From CAYREV01 sp964423345 (GTDB taxonomy: Bacteria; Bacteroidota; Rhodothermia; Balneolales; Balneolaceae), in NCBI GenBank assembly GCA_964423345.1, contig CAYREV010000004.1:1-64000 (forward strand): a stretch of DNA of 64,000 bases, read 5' to 3'. Positions within the stretch are counted from its first letter, which is position 1; every line of letters begins with the position of its first letter. Shown here in pieces: positions 1 through 9,674 of this stretch. The notes below the pieces were generated by a model. That model was not told where the DNA came from. It searched no databases and was given only the letters and a program-made list of their open reading frames with translations. The position numbers and the translations under genes were made by a program.

Positions 1-1
1 T

Positions 2-1279
2 TTACTGATTAAAAATGTCAGGCCCGTAAGCCGTACGCTTAAGGGTGAAAATAAGGTCGATATCCGTATTCGCAATGGCAGCATTGGCGAGATCGGAAAA
101 GATCTTAAGGCTTCGGACAATGAAACCGTGCATGATGCGGAAGGGGCCTATATTTCGCCGGGCTGGATGGATATGCACGTTCACCTGCGTGAACCGGGAT
201 ATGAGCACAAGGAAACCATCGAGACGGGCTGCAGGGCGGCCGCCTTCGGCGGGTTTACCGAAGTGGCCTGCATGCCCAATACCAATCCCCCCATCCATAC
301 CCGGGATGTGGTGGAGTATATCAAGAAGAAGTCGGCTTCGCTTCCGGTGGAGGTGCATCCCATCGGATGTGTGTCCAAAGAGCGCGAGGGGAAGTCAATT
401 GCCGAAATGGCCGATATGCAGGATGGCGGCGCCGTGGCTTTCAGCGACGACGGGGATCCCGTGTACAATTCCGAGCTTATGCGGGTGGCCCTGGAGTATT
501 CGTCCATGCTGGGCGTCCCGATCATCAATCACGAGGAGGATTTGAAACTGTCCCGCCCCGGCCATATGCACGAGGGAAGGGTATCGACCCGCCTGGGAAT
601 GGAGGGTACACCGGGTATTGCCGAAGAGGTGATGATAGCCCGGGACCTGCTGCTGGCGGAGTTTACCGGGGGACATATACATGTGGCTCATATTAGTACG
701 GCAAAGGGGGTGGAGCTGGTAAGGCGAGCCAAGGCCGACGGAATTAATGTAACCACCGAAGTGTGCACTCATCACTTTGACCTGACGGACGAGGAGATAG
801 ACCGGCAGCATTTCGATACGAACTACAAGATGCATCCGCCGCTTCGCACCCGTGAAGATGTGGAGGCAATGATCGAGGGCCTGGCCGACGGCACCATTGA
901 TGCCATTTGCACCGACCATGCCCCGCATGCCATTGAGGAGAAGGAAGTGGAGTTTATTTATGCACCCAACGGCATTATAGGACTGGAAACGGCCTGGGGC
1001 GTTACCGTTCGACAACTGCTCAAGCCGGGAGCCCTGGACCTTCAGGGGGTTATGGTAAAGCTGGTGGACAACCCCCGCAATATCCTGAATTTGGAAGTGC
1101 CGAAGATTGAAGAGGGGGCCGAAGCCAACCTGACGCTGTTCAATATGGAGCAGGAATGGACCTTCGAGGAAGAGCATGTGAAATCCAAATCCATCAATTC
1201 ACCCTATCTCGGTACTACCATGACGGGTAGGGCGGAGGCCGTCTACAACAAGGGACAGTTTATAGTGAATACTATTTGA
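2..1279 (+). CDS. pyrC: Dihydroorotase, 5' end outside the window
   Basis: Class I-type dihydroorotase, which cyclises carbamoyl-aspartate to dihydroorotate in pyrimidine synthesis. The reading frame is open from base 2 (LLIKNVRPVSRTLKGEN...), so the ATG at 128 is not the start; the true start lies upstream. Visible amidohydrolase motifs are the metal-binding MHVHLREPG just after the ATG at 128, NHEED near 540, HVAHIST near 680 and CTDHAPH near 910. The C-terminus is the usual small beta domain that completes the amidohydrolase fold. A 157-bp spacer without a clear terminator separates it from the next gene. The family assignment is secure; only the N-terminus is unknown. Confidence 0.95.
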   Translation, partial: LLIKNVRPVSRTLKGENKVDIRIRNGSIGEIGKDLKASDNETVHDAEGAYISPGWMDMHVHLREPGYEHKETIETGCRAAAFGGFTEVACMPNTNPPIHTRDVVEYIKKKSASLPVEVHPIGCVSKEREGKSIAEMADMQDGGAVAFSDDGDPVYNSELMRVALEYSSMLGVPIINHEEDLKLSRPGHMHEGRVSTRLGMEGTPGIAEEVMIARDLLLAEFTGGHIHVAHISTAKGVELVRRAKADGINVTTEVCTHHFDLTDEEIDRQHFDTNYKMHPPLRTREDVEAMIEGLADGTIDAICTDHAPHAIEEKEVEFIYAPNGIIGLETAWGVTVRQLLKPGALDLQGVMVKLVDNPRNILNLEVPKIEEGAEANLTLFNMEQEWTFEEEHVKSKSINSPYLGTTMTGRAEAVYNKGQFIVNTI

Positions 1280-1436
1280 GAACCTGTAGTGTATCGATGC
1301 TTCTGTCGTTATATGCGATAAATCCCGGATTGATGAAATGAATCGCCACTGTTCTGAATTAATTTTCACCTCTGCATAAAGCTTATTACCGAGAAGGGAA
1401 AATTGGATGAATAGCTGTGGGGGACGAAAATGTTAA

Positions 1437-3434
1437 GTGAAAATGAGAGCATTCTGCCTGATTACAATATTGGCAATAGTTGCAGCTTTCCCGGCGGGGA
1501 AGGCTGAAGGACAGGATACCGGGAGTGCCATCCCTTCGGCTGAATACGGTCATATTCCCGACTCGCTCTTTGGCATGCAGCAATATGACCCCGATCCCTC
1601 GGCTTCCTATCTCTATACCCTCAAGGAATTGGACATTTCGTTTGATAACGACGGTTCATCCATTGTAGCCCTGTTGAATTATCATGTGCGCATAAAGGTA
1701 TTTGATGCCTCGGCACGTGAAGCCTCCCTGGTAGCCATACCCTATTATTTTGAGCGAAACATCGAGGAAGTGACCGATATCAGCGGTGCCACCTATCTTA
1801 AATCGGGCAGGCGTGTGCCGTTGCAAGAAGATGAAATTCGAACGATCAATATCAACTCCCGGTACAATGTGAAGGAGTTCAGCATGCCGGCGGTAAAGGA
1901 CGGAGCCGTCCTGGAGTACCGATACCGGGTTAAAAGAAGATATATTGAGGAGTTGCCCGATTTTTACCTGGCCAACCAGGCCCCGACGGCCCGGTCGAAG
2001 GTAACCCTAACCTACCCGGGGTACCTCCGATACGATACCGTCGTTGAAAATTTCAAGGGAGATATTGAGCGCTATACACAGAAAATCGATACCAGTTCCG
2101 TGGCCAAGGTTTTTACCATACCCCAGCCCGATCCCATACTGCAGGAAATATGGGTGGCACGCGATGTGCCGGCCATAGAAAAGGAGGCCTATATTTCATC
2201 GCTGGATGACTACCGGGGTAAGCTGAAGTTCAAGATGAGCGAGTTCGGCATTCCCCGCCAAAGCCTGGAGAACAGCTGGGATTTTGTGGTGGCCGAACTG
2301 CGCCAAAACCAGAACGTGCTGGAGGCAGCCCGCAATAATATGGAGGCGGTAAAGATTGGGCGCTCCATCCAAAGGGAATTTGACAATACAGAGGCCGTCC
2401 AGGACAGTATCTTCAGCTATGTAAACAGCAGGGCCAATTTCAGCGGCAACAAGAGTCCCTACAGCGAGATGCGCGATACCACGGTGTTGTCCGGCAACCC
2501 GGCCAATCAGGCGGCCATTAACCAGACGCTGCTGGCCATGCTTCAGGGGGCAGGGATCCAGGCATACCCGCTTTTTATCTCCACCCGACAATACGGGCAG
2601 ATAAACAAGTCGTTTCCCTCTTTCTTCCAGTTTAACGGGCAGTTGGTATATACCACTATTGAAGGCCGGAGCTATTTTATGGATGCCAGTTTTCCGCACA
2701 GCCAGCCTAACCTGATACCGGTGGATACCTATAACGAAACGGGCTTGTTGCTGAAATCCAGGGCGGACGGCTACGAATGGACAAATATCAAACCCTCAAA
2801 AAGCCTGTTTGATATTGATATCAGGGTAGAAGCCAGGCTGGATGCAGACGGAACGCTTTCCGGCAGGATTCGCACCGAAAATGCGGGATATCCCGCCCAG
2901 GTTATCCGGAAGAAATATTCCGACGGGGTGCCGGTAGATGAAATCGTTAAACAGGCGGTCTTTGACGGCTATACCGATGTGTCTTTGAGTAACACTTCGT
3001 TGACGAAGCTGGAGAGTTACAAGGAACCCCTGGAATATGCGGCCGATTTCAAGCTGTACGATTATGCCACCAGCTTTACGGAGGGCCTGGAGTTTCGCCC
3101 GATGGTGGTGGGATACCTGATGAGCAATCCCTTTGATGAGGCACGCCGTGAGCTGCCCGTCACCCTCGATGCCCCTGAAAAGCTGGACCTTGTGTATGAA
3201 ATAACGCTGCCGGAAAACTTCACAGTGGAGGAACGCTACCGGGACCGGTCGATAGAACTCCCCGGGGCAAGTTTCCTGGAGCAGTACGATGTTGAAAGAA
3301 AGGTGATCCGATACGAATTTCATATAGATATCTCCCGCAAGCGTTTCGGGCCGGAACTGTTTCCGCAATTGTTGAAACTGTACGAACGGTGGGTTGAGCT
3401 GAGTAACAGTAAATGGATGATAGAAAGTAAATAG
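1437..3434 (+). CDS. Secreted DUF3857 / transglutaminase-like protein
   Basis: A 665-residue exported protein with a signal peptide (MRAFCLITILAIVAAFPAG, then a cleavage region around AEGQ). It has the layout of DUF3857 proteins common in Bacteroidota: an N-terminal beta domain (about residues 40-240), a middle transglutaminase-like region (about 270-420) and a C-terminal beta domain. The usual Cys-His-Asp triad is not obvious. Where a transglutaminase would have its catalytic Cys, the text reads LLAMLQGAGIQAYPLFIS, so it may be enzymatically inactive. The reading frame begins with GTG at 1437; ATG at 1443 gives an equally good signal peptide, and a G-rich stretch at 1419-1423 is the only ribosome-site candidate. 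The cellular role is unknown; a periplasmic or surface location is inferred from the signal peptide. Confidence 0.8.
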   Translation: MKMRAFCLITILAIVAAFPAGKAEGQDTGSAIPSAEYGHIPDSLFGMQQYDPDPSASYLYTLKELDISFDNDGSSIVALLNYHVRIKVFDASAREASLVAIPYYFERNIEEVTDISGATYLKSGRRVPLQEDEIRTININSRYNVKEFSMPAVKDGAVLEYRYRVKRRYIEELPDFYLANQAPTARSKVTLTYPGYLRYDTVVENFKGDIERYTQKIDTSSVAKVFTIPQPDPILQEIWVARDVPAIEKEAYISSLDDYRGKLKFKMSEFGIPRQSLENSWDFVVAELRQNQNVLEAARNNMEAVKIGRSIQREFDNTEAVQDSIFSYVNSRANFSGNKSPYSEMRDTTVLSGNPANQAAINQTLLAMLQGAGIQAYPLFISTRQYGQINKSFPSFFQFNGQLVYTTIEGRSYFMDASFPHSQPNLIPVDTYNETGLLLKSRADGYEWTNIKPSKSLFDIDIRVEARLDADGTLSGRIRTENAGYPAQVIRKKYSDGVPVDEIVKQAVFDGYTDVSLSNTSLTKLESYKEPLEYAADFKLYDYATSFTEGLEFRPMVVGYLMSNPFDEARRELPVTLDAPEKLDLVYEITLPENFTVEERYRDRSIELPGASFLEQYDVERKVIRYEFHIDISRKRFGPELFPQLLKLYERWVELSNSKWMIESK

Positions 3435-3489
3435 CTCTTATTATCTTTCCCCGGGCGGTGTGAAAGTATAACCTCTAAACATTTGGCAA

Positions 3490-4149
3490 ATGAAACTGGC
3501 ACTGGAAACAGCAACAAATATCTGTTCGGTTGCCCTGGAAGAGGACGGCGGAGATATATTTGAAAAACGAAGCGAAGCACGAGGCACTCATTCCGAGCAG
3601 CTATTTATCTTTATAGATGAGGTGAAAACAGAACACCGGTTTGAGGTGAGTCAGCTGGATTCGATTGTCGTAAGCGAGGGGCCGGGATCCTACACGGGCC
3701 TGAGGATCAGTGCAAGTGCCGTAAAGGGGCTGCTGTTCGGTACCGATGTACCGCTGTTTGCAGCCAATACATTGGCTTCCTACGCACTTGCAGCCGCCGA
3801 AACACTGCAGGGCCCCGCAACCATCCACAGTGTCATCGATGCCCGGCGGGTGCACCTGTATCATCAGAAGTTCATTTTTGAGACGGGCCGCCTTTCGCCG
3901 GCCGGGGAAGTTAAAGTTACTCCCATTGAGGATCTTGAAAAGAGGGTGTCTCCCGGCGACGCTATTGTCGGTACCGGCTTGAACAGAATTGACAGGGAGG
4001 TGTTGAGTGAAGTTAAGATGTTTGATCACAGCTATATCTCAGCAACATCCCTAATAAGGCTGGTTAATCTGACCGAAGATACGAAATTGATCCGCAGGGT
4101 TGACCCGGAACAGTTTGATCCCAATTACCATACAACAAACCAGCCGTGA
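3490..4149 (+). CDS. tsaB: tRNA threonylcarbamoyladenosine biosynthesis protein TsaB
   Basis: A 219-residue ASKHA-fold protein of the TsaB/YeaZ family, the partner that activates TsaD during t6A37 synthesis on ANN-decoding tRNAs. Seen: N-terminal ALETATNICSVAL, the THSEQL motif at about 38, VSEGPGSYTGLRIS at about 61 and AANTLASYA at about 87, all typical of the family. Length is normal (220-235 is usual), and it lacks the extended metal site of TsaD, as expected. The ATG at 3490 follows a weak purine-rich region. Neighbours are functionally unrelated. A YciO/Sua5-type protein that could supply threonylcarbamoyl-AMP is encoded about 48 kb away at 51693, but the two genes are not linked. Confidence 0.93.
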   Translation: MKLALETATNICSVALEEDGGDIFEKRSEARGTHSEQLFIFIDEVKTEHRFEVSQLDSIVVSEGPGSYTGLRISASAVKGLLFGTDVPLFAANTLASYALAAAETLQGPATIHSVIDARRVHLYHQKFIFETGRLSPAGEVKVTPIEDLEKRVSPGDAIVGTGLNRIDREVLSEVKMFDHSYISATSLIRLVNLTEDTKLIRRVDPEQFDPNYHTTNQP

Positions 4150-4283
4150 CCGGATATTTGAAGGACCCTTGGTATGCGGCCGGTTTGCCAAAAGCCGTAT
4201 TTGCGGTATAGGACTAATAAAAACATTTTCCCTTCTCTCGAGAATCGTTATTTTTGGGGTCCATTTAAATTAAAACAAGCTCA

Positions 4284-5135
4284 ATGGCCTGGTTTAAGCG
4301 TAAAGACAAGAATATACAGACCGAAGAACGCAAGGAAATGCCCGAGGGGGTGTGGGTGAAGGTCCCCACTACCGGTGAGACGGTACACCGTCGCGAACTG
4401 GAAGATAACCTCTGGGTGGATCCCATGAGCGGGTATCATTTTCGTATCGGAAGTGAGGAGTACTTCTCTTTTCTTTTTGACAAGGGTGAGTTTGAAGAAC
4501 TGGGACAGGAGATAGTCCCGGACGATCCCCTGGGCTTTGAGGACCGAAAAAAATACAGCGACCGCCTGAAGGAATACCAGGAAAAAACGGGCCATTCGGA
4601 TGCCGTACGGGTGGGTGTAGGCTCCATGAATGAATTGGAAGTGGTCATAGCCTGCATGGATTTTGACTTTATAGGCGGTAGTATGGGATCGGTAGTGGGT
4701 GAACGTCTCGGTATTGCTATTGATCATGCCCGCGAAGATGAACAGCCCCTGATCATCATATCCCAGTCGGGCGGCGCGCGCATGATGGAGAGCGTACTTA
4801 GCCTTATGCAGATGGCTAAGACCTCGTCCAAGCTTGCTCAGCTGGAGGAAGCCGGTGTGCCTTATATATCAGTTATGACAAACCCCACCACCGGCGGAGT
4901 GACGGCCAGCTTTGCCATGCTGGGTGATTTTAATGTGGCTGAGCCCGATTCCCTGATTGGATTTGCAGGGCCCCGGGTGATACGGCAGACTATAGGGCGT
5001 GATCTGCCGGAAGGTTTTCAAACGGCCGAATACCTACTGGAACATGGATTTTTGGATTTTATTACTCCCCGCAACCAGATGAAAAACAAGCTGACCAAAC
5101 TGCTTAAGCTGGTGCTTCACAAATTTGAAAAATAA
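4284..5135 (+). CDS. accD: Acetyl-CoA carboxylase carboxyltransferase subunit beta, zinc cysteines absent
   Basis: A 283-residue AccD, which with AccA transfers carboxyl from biotin to acetyl-CoA for fatty acid synthesis. The crotonase-like core is clear: GGSMGSVVGERLG, SGGARMMES, LMQMAKTSSKLAQL, NPTTGGVTASFAMLGD and GFAGPRVI, all as in E. coli AccD. Oddity: the N-terminal zinc ribbon is present only in outline. Where E. coli has CDSC and CPKC, this protein reads VPTT (27-30) and DPMS (46-49), so all four zinc ligands are missing although the surrounding residues (EGVW..., RREL...) align. I believe this is shared by other Bacteroidota AccD proteins. No accA is in the window. Confidence 0.95.
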   Translation: MAWFKRKDKNIQTEERKEMPEGVWVKVPTTGETVHRRELEDNLWVDPMSGYHFRIGSEEYFSFLFDKGEFEELGQEIVPDDPLGFEDRKKYSDRLKEYQEKTGHSDAVRVGVGSMNELEVVIACMDFDFIGGSMGSVVGERLGIAIDHAREDEQPLIIISQSGGARMMESVLSLMQMAKTSSKLAQLEEAGVPYISVMTNPTTGGVTASFAMLGDFNVAEPDSLIGFAGPRVIRQTIGRDLPEGFQTAEYLLEHGFLDFITPRNQMKNKLTKLLKLVLHKFEK

Positions 5136-5244
5136 ATTCGGGGCCAGAGGTATTGCAAGCGTTGCTACCGTCCGCCCCGGAGACTGCTAAGCTGTTCCCG
5201 GCTACGCTCCTTTATTTTTTCCCCCACATATAAAAGTATTGCCT

Positions 5245-7425
5245 ATGAAACGACTATTCCTGTTACTTTTTGCTATTGGATGGCTGTTGCAACCGGCCAA
5301 AGCCCAGCAGATCACCTTTGACCACCTGTTTGACGGGACTTTTTCGCCGGAAGGAATACAGAACGTAAACTGGATGAAAGACGGGCGCTACTATACTGCC
5401 CTGCTTCGGTCGGATGAAGATATAGAGCTGCGAAAGTATGATATCCTGAACGGCGAATCGGAATTGCTGGTTTCCAGCTCCCAACTGGAAGCGCCGGGAC
5501 GGGAGAAGCCCATACCTATTAGGGATTACCAGTTTTCTTCGGATGAGACCAAAATAATGATCAAGACCGATGTAGAAAGAATCTGGAGGCGAAGTACCCG
5601 GGAAAATTATTTTATCTACGACCTCAAGACCGGTAAAACCCGGAAGTTGAGCCGGTCGCAGAAGAAACAGCAGTATGCCCGGTTCTCGCCGGCAGGCGAT
5701 AAGGCCGCATTTGTTCAGGATAACAACTTGTTCCTGGTAAACCTGGAGACCGGGCAGGAAACGCAAATTACTGAAGACGGTGAATTCAACAAGATCATAA
5801 ACGGCGCCACGGACTGGGTATATGAAGAGGAGTTTGGTTTTGCCAAAGCCTGGTACTGGTCGCCCGACGGCAGCAGGATCGCCTACTATCGTTTTGACGA
5901 GTCAAGGGTAAAGGAATTTTTTATGACGGATTGGGGGGATCTCTATCCCGGATTGACGCGTTTCAAATACCCCAAGGCGGGTGAAAAGAATTCCATCGTC
6001 AAGATCGGGGTCTATGACCTGGAAACCGGTCGTACCACCTGGATGGATATCGGTGAGGAGACCAACCAGTATATACCGCGTATTAACTGGACGAAAAGTT
6101 CGGATACGCTATCCATACGGCGCATGAATCGCCTGCAGAACAAGCAGGACCTGATGCTGGCGGATGTCAAAACAGGCAGTACGGAGACCGTGAAAACTGA
6201 AACCAGTGAAACCTGGATTGATGTTAATGATAACCTGACCTTCCTGGACGACGGGCGACGGTTTATTTATACCAGTGAAGAGAGCGGGTACAACCATGTG
6301 TATCTGTATGATATGAGCGGAAAACTTATACGACAGATTACCCGGGGAGAGTGGGAGGTGACGCGTTATCTGGGGTATAATGAGGATAATGAGCGAATTT
6401 ATTACATCAGCACGGAAGATTCACCGCTGGAACGCCATCTCTACAGTATTAACATTGACGGGAAGGGGAAACGGAAATTAAGCAGCGGTGAAGGATGGAA
6501 CCGCGTCAACATGAGCCGTGATTTCAAATACTATATAGAAACCTTTTCAGGGCCGAAAACGCCCCCTGTCTATACGCTGCACAAAGGCGATGGCGAGAAA
6601 GTCAGGGTGCTTGAAGACAATCGGGAGCTGGCAAACCGGATGTCGGAGTTTGACATGCCCGGAAAAGAGTTCATAAAGGTACCTTTGCCCCAGGCAGAGC
6701 TGAATGGCTCTATGCTGAAACCTCCTCATTTCGATTCCTCCCAAAAGTATCCCGTGTTGTTTTACGTCTATGGGGGTCCCGGAAGCCAGACCGTTTCCAA
6801 AAGTTTTGATTCCGGCCGGCGTGCTATGTGGCACCGATACCTGGCCTCCCGCGGATATATTATTGTAAGTGTAGACAACCGGGGTACCGGGGCCCGGGGA
6901 AGGGACTTTGAAAAGCAGGTATATAAAAAACTGGGGCAGTACGAGGTGGAAGACCAGATCGATGCCGCCGAATACCTGCTGGACCGCTATGCGTTTATGG
7001 ACTCCTCGAGGGTCGGTATCTGGGGCTGGAGCTATGGAGGATATATGTCCAGCCTGGTCCTTGGCAGGGGGGCAGATGTTTTTGGAACGGCTATAGCCGT
7101 GGCCCCGGTAACCAGCTGGCGTTATTACGATACCATATATACCGAGCGGTTTATGCAGACCCCCCAAATGAATCCCGAGGGGTATAAGAAAGGAGCGCCG
7201 CTGACCTATGCCGGGGAGATCGAGGGGGATTACCTGTTGGTTCACGGTACCGGCGACGACAACGTACACTTCCAGAATGCCGTTGAAATGGTTGATCGGC
7301 TGGTAGCCGAAGACGTGCAGTTTGAAACCATGTTTTACCCCAACCGGAGCCACGGTATTTACGGTGGCAACACCCAGAAGCACCTCTACCGGATGCTGAA
7401 TGATTTTATAGTGGAAAACCTTTAA
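5245..7425 (+). CDS. Dipeptidyl peptidase IV (S9B family)
   Basis: A secreted or periplasmic serine peptidase, about 726 residues, with signal peptide MKRLFLLLFAIGWLLQPAKA. The N-terminal two thirds is the eight-bladed DPP-IV propeller and includes the Glu pair that anchors the substrate amino terminus (DWVYEEEFG near residue 195). The C-terminal alpha/beta hydrolase carries the nucleophile in WGWSYGGYMSS, the acid in HGTGDDNVHFQN and the histidine in NRSHGIYGG, all in the expected order. Expected activity is removal of X-Pro or X-Ala dipeptides from peptides taken as nutrients. I use ATG 5245 rather than the in-frame TTG at 5239, because it gives the better signal peptide. No operon partner is evident. 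Confidence 0.93.
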   Translation: MKRLFLLLFAIGWLLQPAKAQQITFDHLFDGTFSPEGIQNVNWMKDGRYYTALLRSDEDIELRKYDILNGESELLVSSSQLEAPGREKPIPIRDYQFSSDETKIMIKTDVERIWRRSTRENYFIYDLKTGKTRKLSRSQKKQQYARFSPAGDKAAFVQDNNLFLVNLETGQETQITEDGEFNKIINGATDWVYEEEFGFAKAWYWSPDGSRIAYYRFDESRVKEFFMTDWGDLYPGLTRFKYPKAGEKNSIVKIGVYDLETGRTTWMDIGEETNQYIPRINWTKSSDTLSIRRMNRLQNKQDLMLADVKTGSTETVKTETSETWIDVNDNLTFLDDGRRFIYTSEESGYNHVYLYDMSGKLIRQITRGEWEVTRYLGYNEDNERIYYISTEDSPLERHLYSINIDGKGKRKLSSGEGWNRVNMSRDFKYYIETFSGPKTPPVYTLHKGDGEKVRVLEDNRELANRMSEFDMPGKEFIKVPLPQAELNGSMLKPPHFDSSQKYPVLFYVYGGPGSQTVSKSFDSGRRAMWHRYLASRGYIIVSVDNRGTGARGRDFEKQVYKKLGQYEVEDQIDAAEYLLDRYAFMDSSRVGIWGWSYGGYMSSLVLGRGADVFGTAIAVAPVTSWRYYDTIYTERFMQTPQMNPEGYKKGAPLTYAGEIEGDYLLVHGTGDDNVHFQNAVEMVDRLVAEDVQFETMFYPNRSHGIYGGNTQKHLYRMLNDFIVENL

Positions 7426-7498
7426 GTCTTGAACATTAATTTGGAAGGCGGGATCGAATTTCATCCCCGTTTCCCATGGACAGATACCTTGTCAAAAA

Positions 7499-8506
7499 AT
7501 GCGATTTGCCGATTACGCTAAAATATATGTTACCGGAGGAGACGGAGGGGCCGGAATGGTTCACTTCCGCCGGGAGAAGTATGTACCCAAGGGAGGCCCG
7601 GATGGTGGCGACGGTGGTTCAGGCGGTGACGTAATACTTAAGGGAAATGAGCAGCTAAACACCCTTCTGGATCTTCGTTATCGCAAATATGTCAATGCCG
7701 ATGACGGTGAGAAGGGTGGTTCCAGCAAGAAAAAAGGTAAAGACGGCAAGGATGAGATTCTTGAAGTTCCCCTTGGATGCGTAGTCTTTGATGAAGAGAG
7801 CAAGGAGAGGCTGGGAGAAATTACCGAACACGATGAAGAGATGGTTATTGCCAGGGGCGGCAAAGGTGGATTGGGAAACTGGCATTTCCGCAGTTCAACG
7901 AACCAGACGCCCCGTCATGCTCAGGATGGTGAAGAGGGGGAGGAGAGAGTCGTTGAGATCGAGCTGAAGCTGCTTGCCGATGTAGGGTTGGTCGGTTTCC
8001 CGAATGCCGGAAAGAGCACCCTGTTGTCAGCCATGTCGGGCGCCACCCCTAAAATTGATTCCTATCCGTTCACCACTCTTCAGCCCAATCTGGGTGTTGT
8101 TACGCTGCCCGATTACCGTACCATCGTGATGGCCGATATACCCGGAATCATTGAGGAGGCCCATGAGGGCAGGGGGCTGGGTATACAGTTTCTCCGGCAT
8201 ATCGAACGCAATAACCTTTTGCTGTTTATGGTGAGTTCCCAGCAGGATGTAGAGTATGAATACCGGGCGCTATTGAAGGAGCTGGAGTCGTATCGAAAGG
8301 ATCTGCTGGACAAGCCCAGGGTGCTGGCAATCACAAAAATGGACCTGCAGGAAAACTATGAATTGGAACAGGATGTAGAAATTGATATTCCTACAGTTGA
8401 AATTTCCGCTGCAACGGGCTACCATATGGAAGAACTTAAAGAAATCATCTGGGAGCAGCTGCAAAATATTGAGCCAAAAGAATCAAAAACTGAAAAGCCC
8501 GGTTAG
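7499..8506 (+). CDS. obg: GTPase Obg/CgtA
   Basis: A 335-residue Obg-family GTPase implicated in large-subunit ribosome assembly and stress control. The glycine-rich Obg fold (residues 1-158; for example GGDGGAGMVHFRREKYVPKG) is followed by the G domain: GFPNAGKST (P-loop), switch and G2 FTTLQPNLG, DIPGIIEEAHEG (G3), TKMD (G4) and EISAATG (G5). There is no C-terminal OCT domain; the protein ends soon after the G domain, as in many Gram-negative forms. The ATG at 7499 is certain from the conserved MRFADYAKIYV start. The downstream dprA frame overlaps its 3' end, suggesting co-transcription. Confidence 0.97.
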   Translation: MRFADYAKIYVTGGDGGAGMVHFRREKYVPKGGPDGGDGGSGGDVILKGNEQLNTLLDLRYRKYVNADDGEKGGSSKKKGKDGKDEILEVPLGCVVFDEESKERLGEITEHDEEMVIARGGKGGLGNWHFRSSTNQTPRHAQDGEEGEERVVEIELKLLADVGLVGFPNAGKSTLLSAMSGATPKIDSYPFTTLQPNLGVVTLPDYRTIVMADIPGIIEEAHEGRGLGIQFLRHIERNNLLLFMVSSQQDVEYEYRALLKELESYRKDLLDKPRVLAITKMDLQENYELEQDVEIDIPTVEISAATGYHMEELKEIIWEQLQNIEPKESKTEKPG

Positions 8507-9617
8507 GGAGTTTATCGCCCTGACCCTGGTGCATGGGCTGGGCGCTAATCGCATCCGGCTGTTGATGCGGGTTGTTGACCATCCCCAGGAGATATTCCGC
8601 CTTGGCAGGAAGGCGCTGGAGCGTATCGAGGGGATCGGGAGTGTCCTGGCCGATGCCATTCTCAAATTCAACGGCTGGCAGGAAGTGGATGAAATCCTTG
8701 ATCAAACCCATCGTTCCGGCGCCCGGCTGATATCATTTCTGGACAAGGATTACCCTCTTCTGCTCAGAGAGATCTATGACCCTCCGATTTTACTATGGAT
8801 CAGGGGAGAGGATAAGGTGTTAAATAATCACGGAGTGGCAGTGGTGGGTACCCGCAGGTGTACCACTTACGGATTGAATAAAGCGGAGTATTTCAGCCGG
8901 GCTTTGGCAGAAAGGGGGTTAAATGTGGTGAGCGGACTGGCTTTGGGTATTGATGCGGCAGCTCACAGATCTACGCTTAAAAAAGGGGGTGTGACGGTAG
9001 CCGTCCTCGGCTCCGGTATCAACAATATATATCCGTCCACCCATAAAGGGCTGGCGAAAGAGATCGTTGAGGCGGGCGGCGCCGTGATTACGGAGTACCC
9101 GCCGGAAACCAAACCCGATGCGGGCAATTTTCCCGTACGAAATCGTATCGTAAGCGGCTTGACCCTCGGTACTCTTGTCGTTGAGTCCGGGATAAAGGGA
9201 GGCAGCATGATAACGGCGCGATCGGCACTGGATCAAAACAGGGAGGTTTTTGCGGTACCTCACTCCCTTGATAACAGAAGCGGGGTGGGTTGCAACGCCA
9301 TCATCAAAAGGGGATGGGGGAAACTGGTGCAGGACATTGAGGACGTGATGGCGGAGTTGCCGGCACAAAGGGAGATTGCCGGGAGTGAAGCTGCAGAGAG
9401 GGAGGCCGGGCCTTCAAGACCCGACTGGAGAAACCGGGAGCTGAATGCATTGGGCAAGGCCATATGTGAATTGCTGGAAAGTAAAGGTTCCCGGCATATC
9501 GACGATATCAGCAAAGTTCTGAACCTTCCCACCCATACCGTACTGGGAAAATTGCTGGAACTCGAAATGATGGAATGCATCCGTCAGACAGCCGGAAAGA
9601 GGTTTGAGCTGCGCTAG
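8469..9617 (+). CDS. dprA: DNA-processing protein DprA (Smf)
   Basis: DprA loads RecA onto incoming single-stranded DNA during natural transformation. Seen in order: an N-terminal helix-hairpin-helix/SAM-like region (VHGLGANRIRLLMRV), the Rossmann core with VAVVGTRRCTTYG, VSGLALGIDAAAH, VAVLGSGINNIYP, FPVRNRIVSGL and VVESGIKGGSMITA, and a C-terminal winged-helix domain (about the last 65 residues). The frame is open back to an ATG at 8382, but that would overlap obg by 125 bases. TTG 8469 (38-base overlap, GGGAG 13 bases upstream) is more plausible, and the start remains uncertain. The comF gene at the end of the window is a second component often tied to DNA uptake. Confidence 0.93.
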   Translation: MSQKNQKLKSPVREFIALTLVHGLGANRIRLLMRVVDHPQEIFRLGRKALERIEGIGSVLADAILKFNGWQEVDEILDQTHRSGARLISFLDKDYPLLLREIYDPPILLWIRGEDKVLNNHGVAVVGTRRCTTYGLNKAEYFSRALAERGLNVVSGLALGIDAAAHRSTLKKGGVTVAVLGSGINNIYPSTHKGLAKEIVEAGGAVITEYPPETKPDAGNFPVRNRIVSGLTLGTLVVESGIKGGSMITARSALDQNREVFAVPHSLDNRSGVGCNAIIKRGWGKLVQDIEDVMAELPAQREIAGSEAAEREAGPSRPDWRNRELNALGKAICELLESKGSRHIDDISKVLNLPTHTVLGKLLELEMMECIRQTAGKRFELR

Positions 9618-9674
9618 AGGCCTTTCGCATTGATTTAATCATTTAATTTCGGCCGTAGAAAGAGTATCTTTTAC

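Noticed and set aside
1280..1436. tRNA or riboswitch in the pyrC downstream spacer
   Set aside because: No cloverleaf, GTTC-type T-loop or known riboswitch core could be found by eye.
6547..7464. 305-codon minus-strand open frame opposite the DPP-IV gene
   Set aside because: Antisense shadow with no recognisable domain; the plus-strand catalytic triad is intact.
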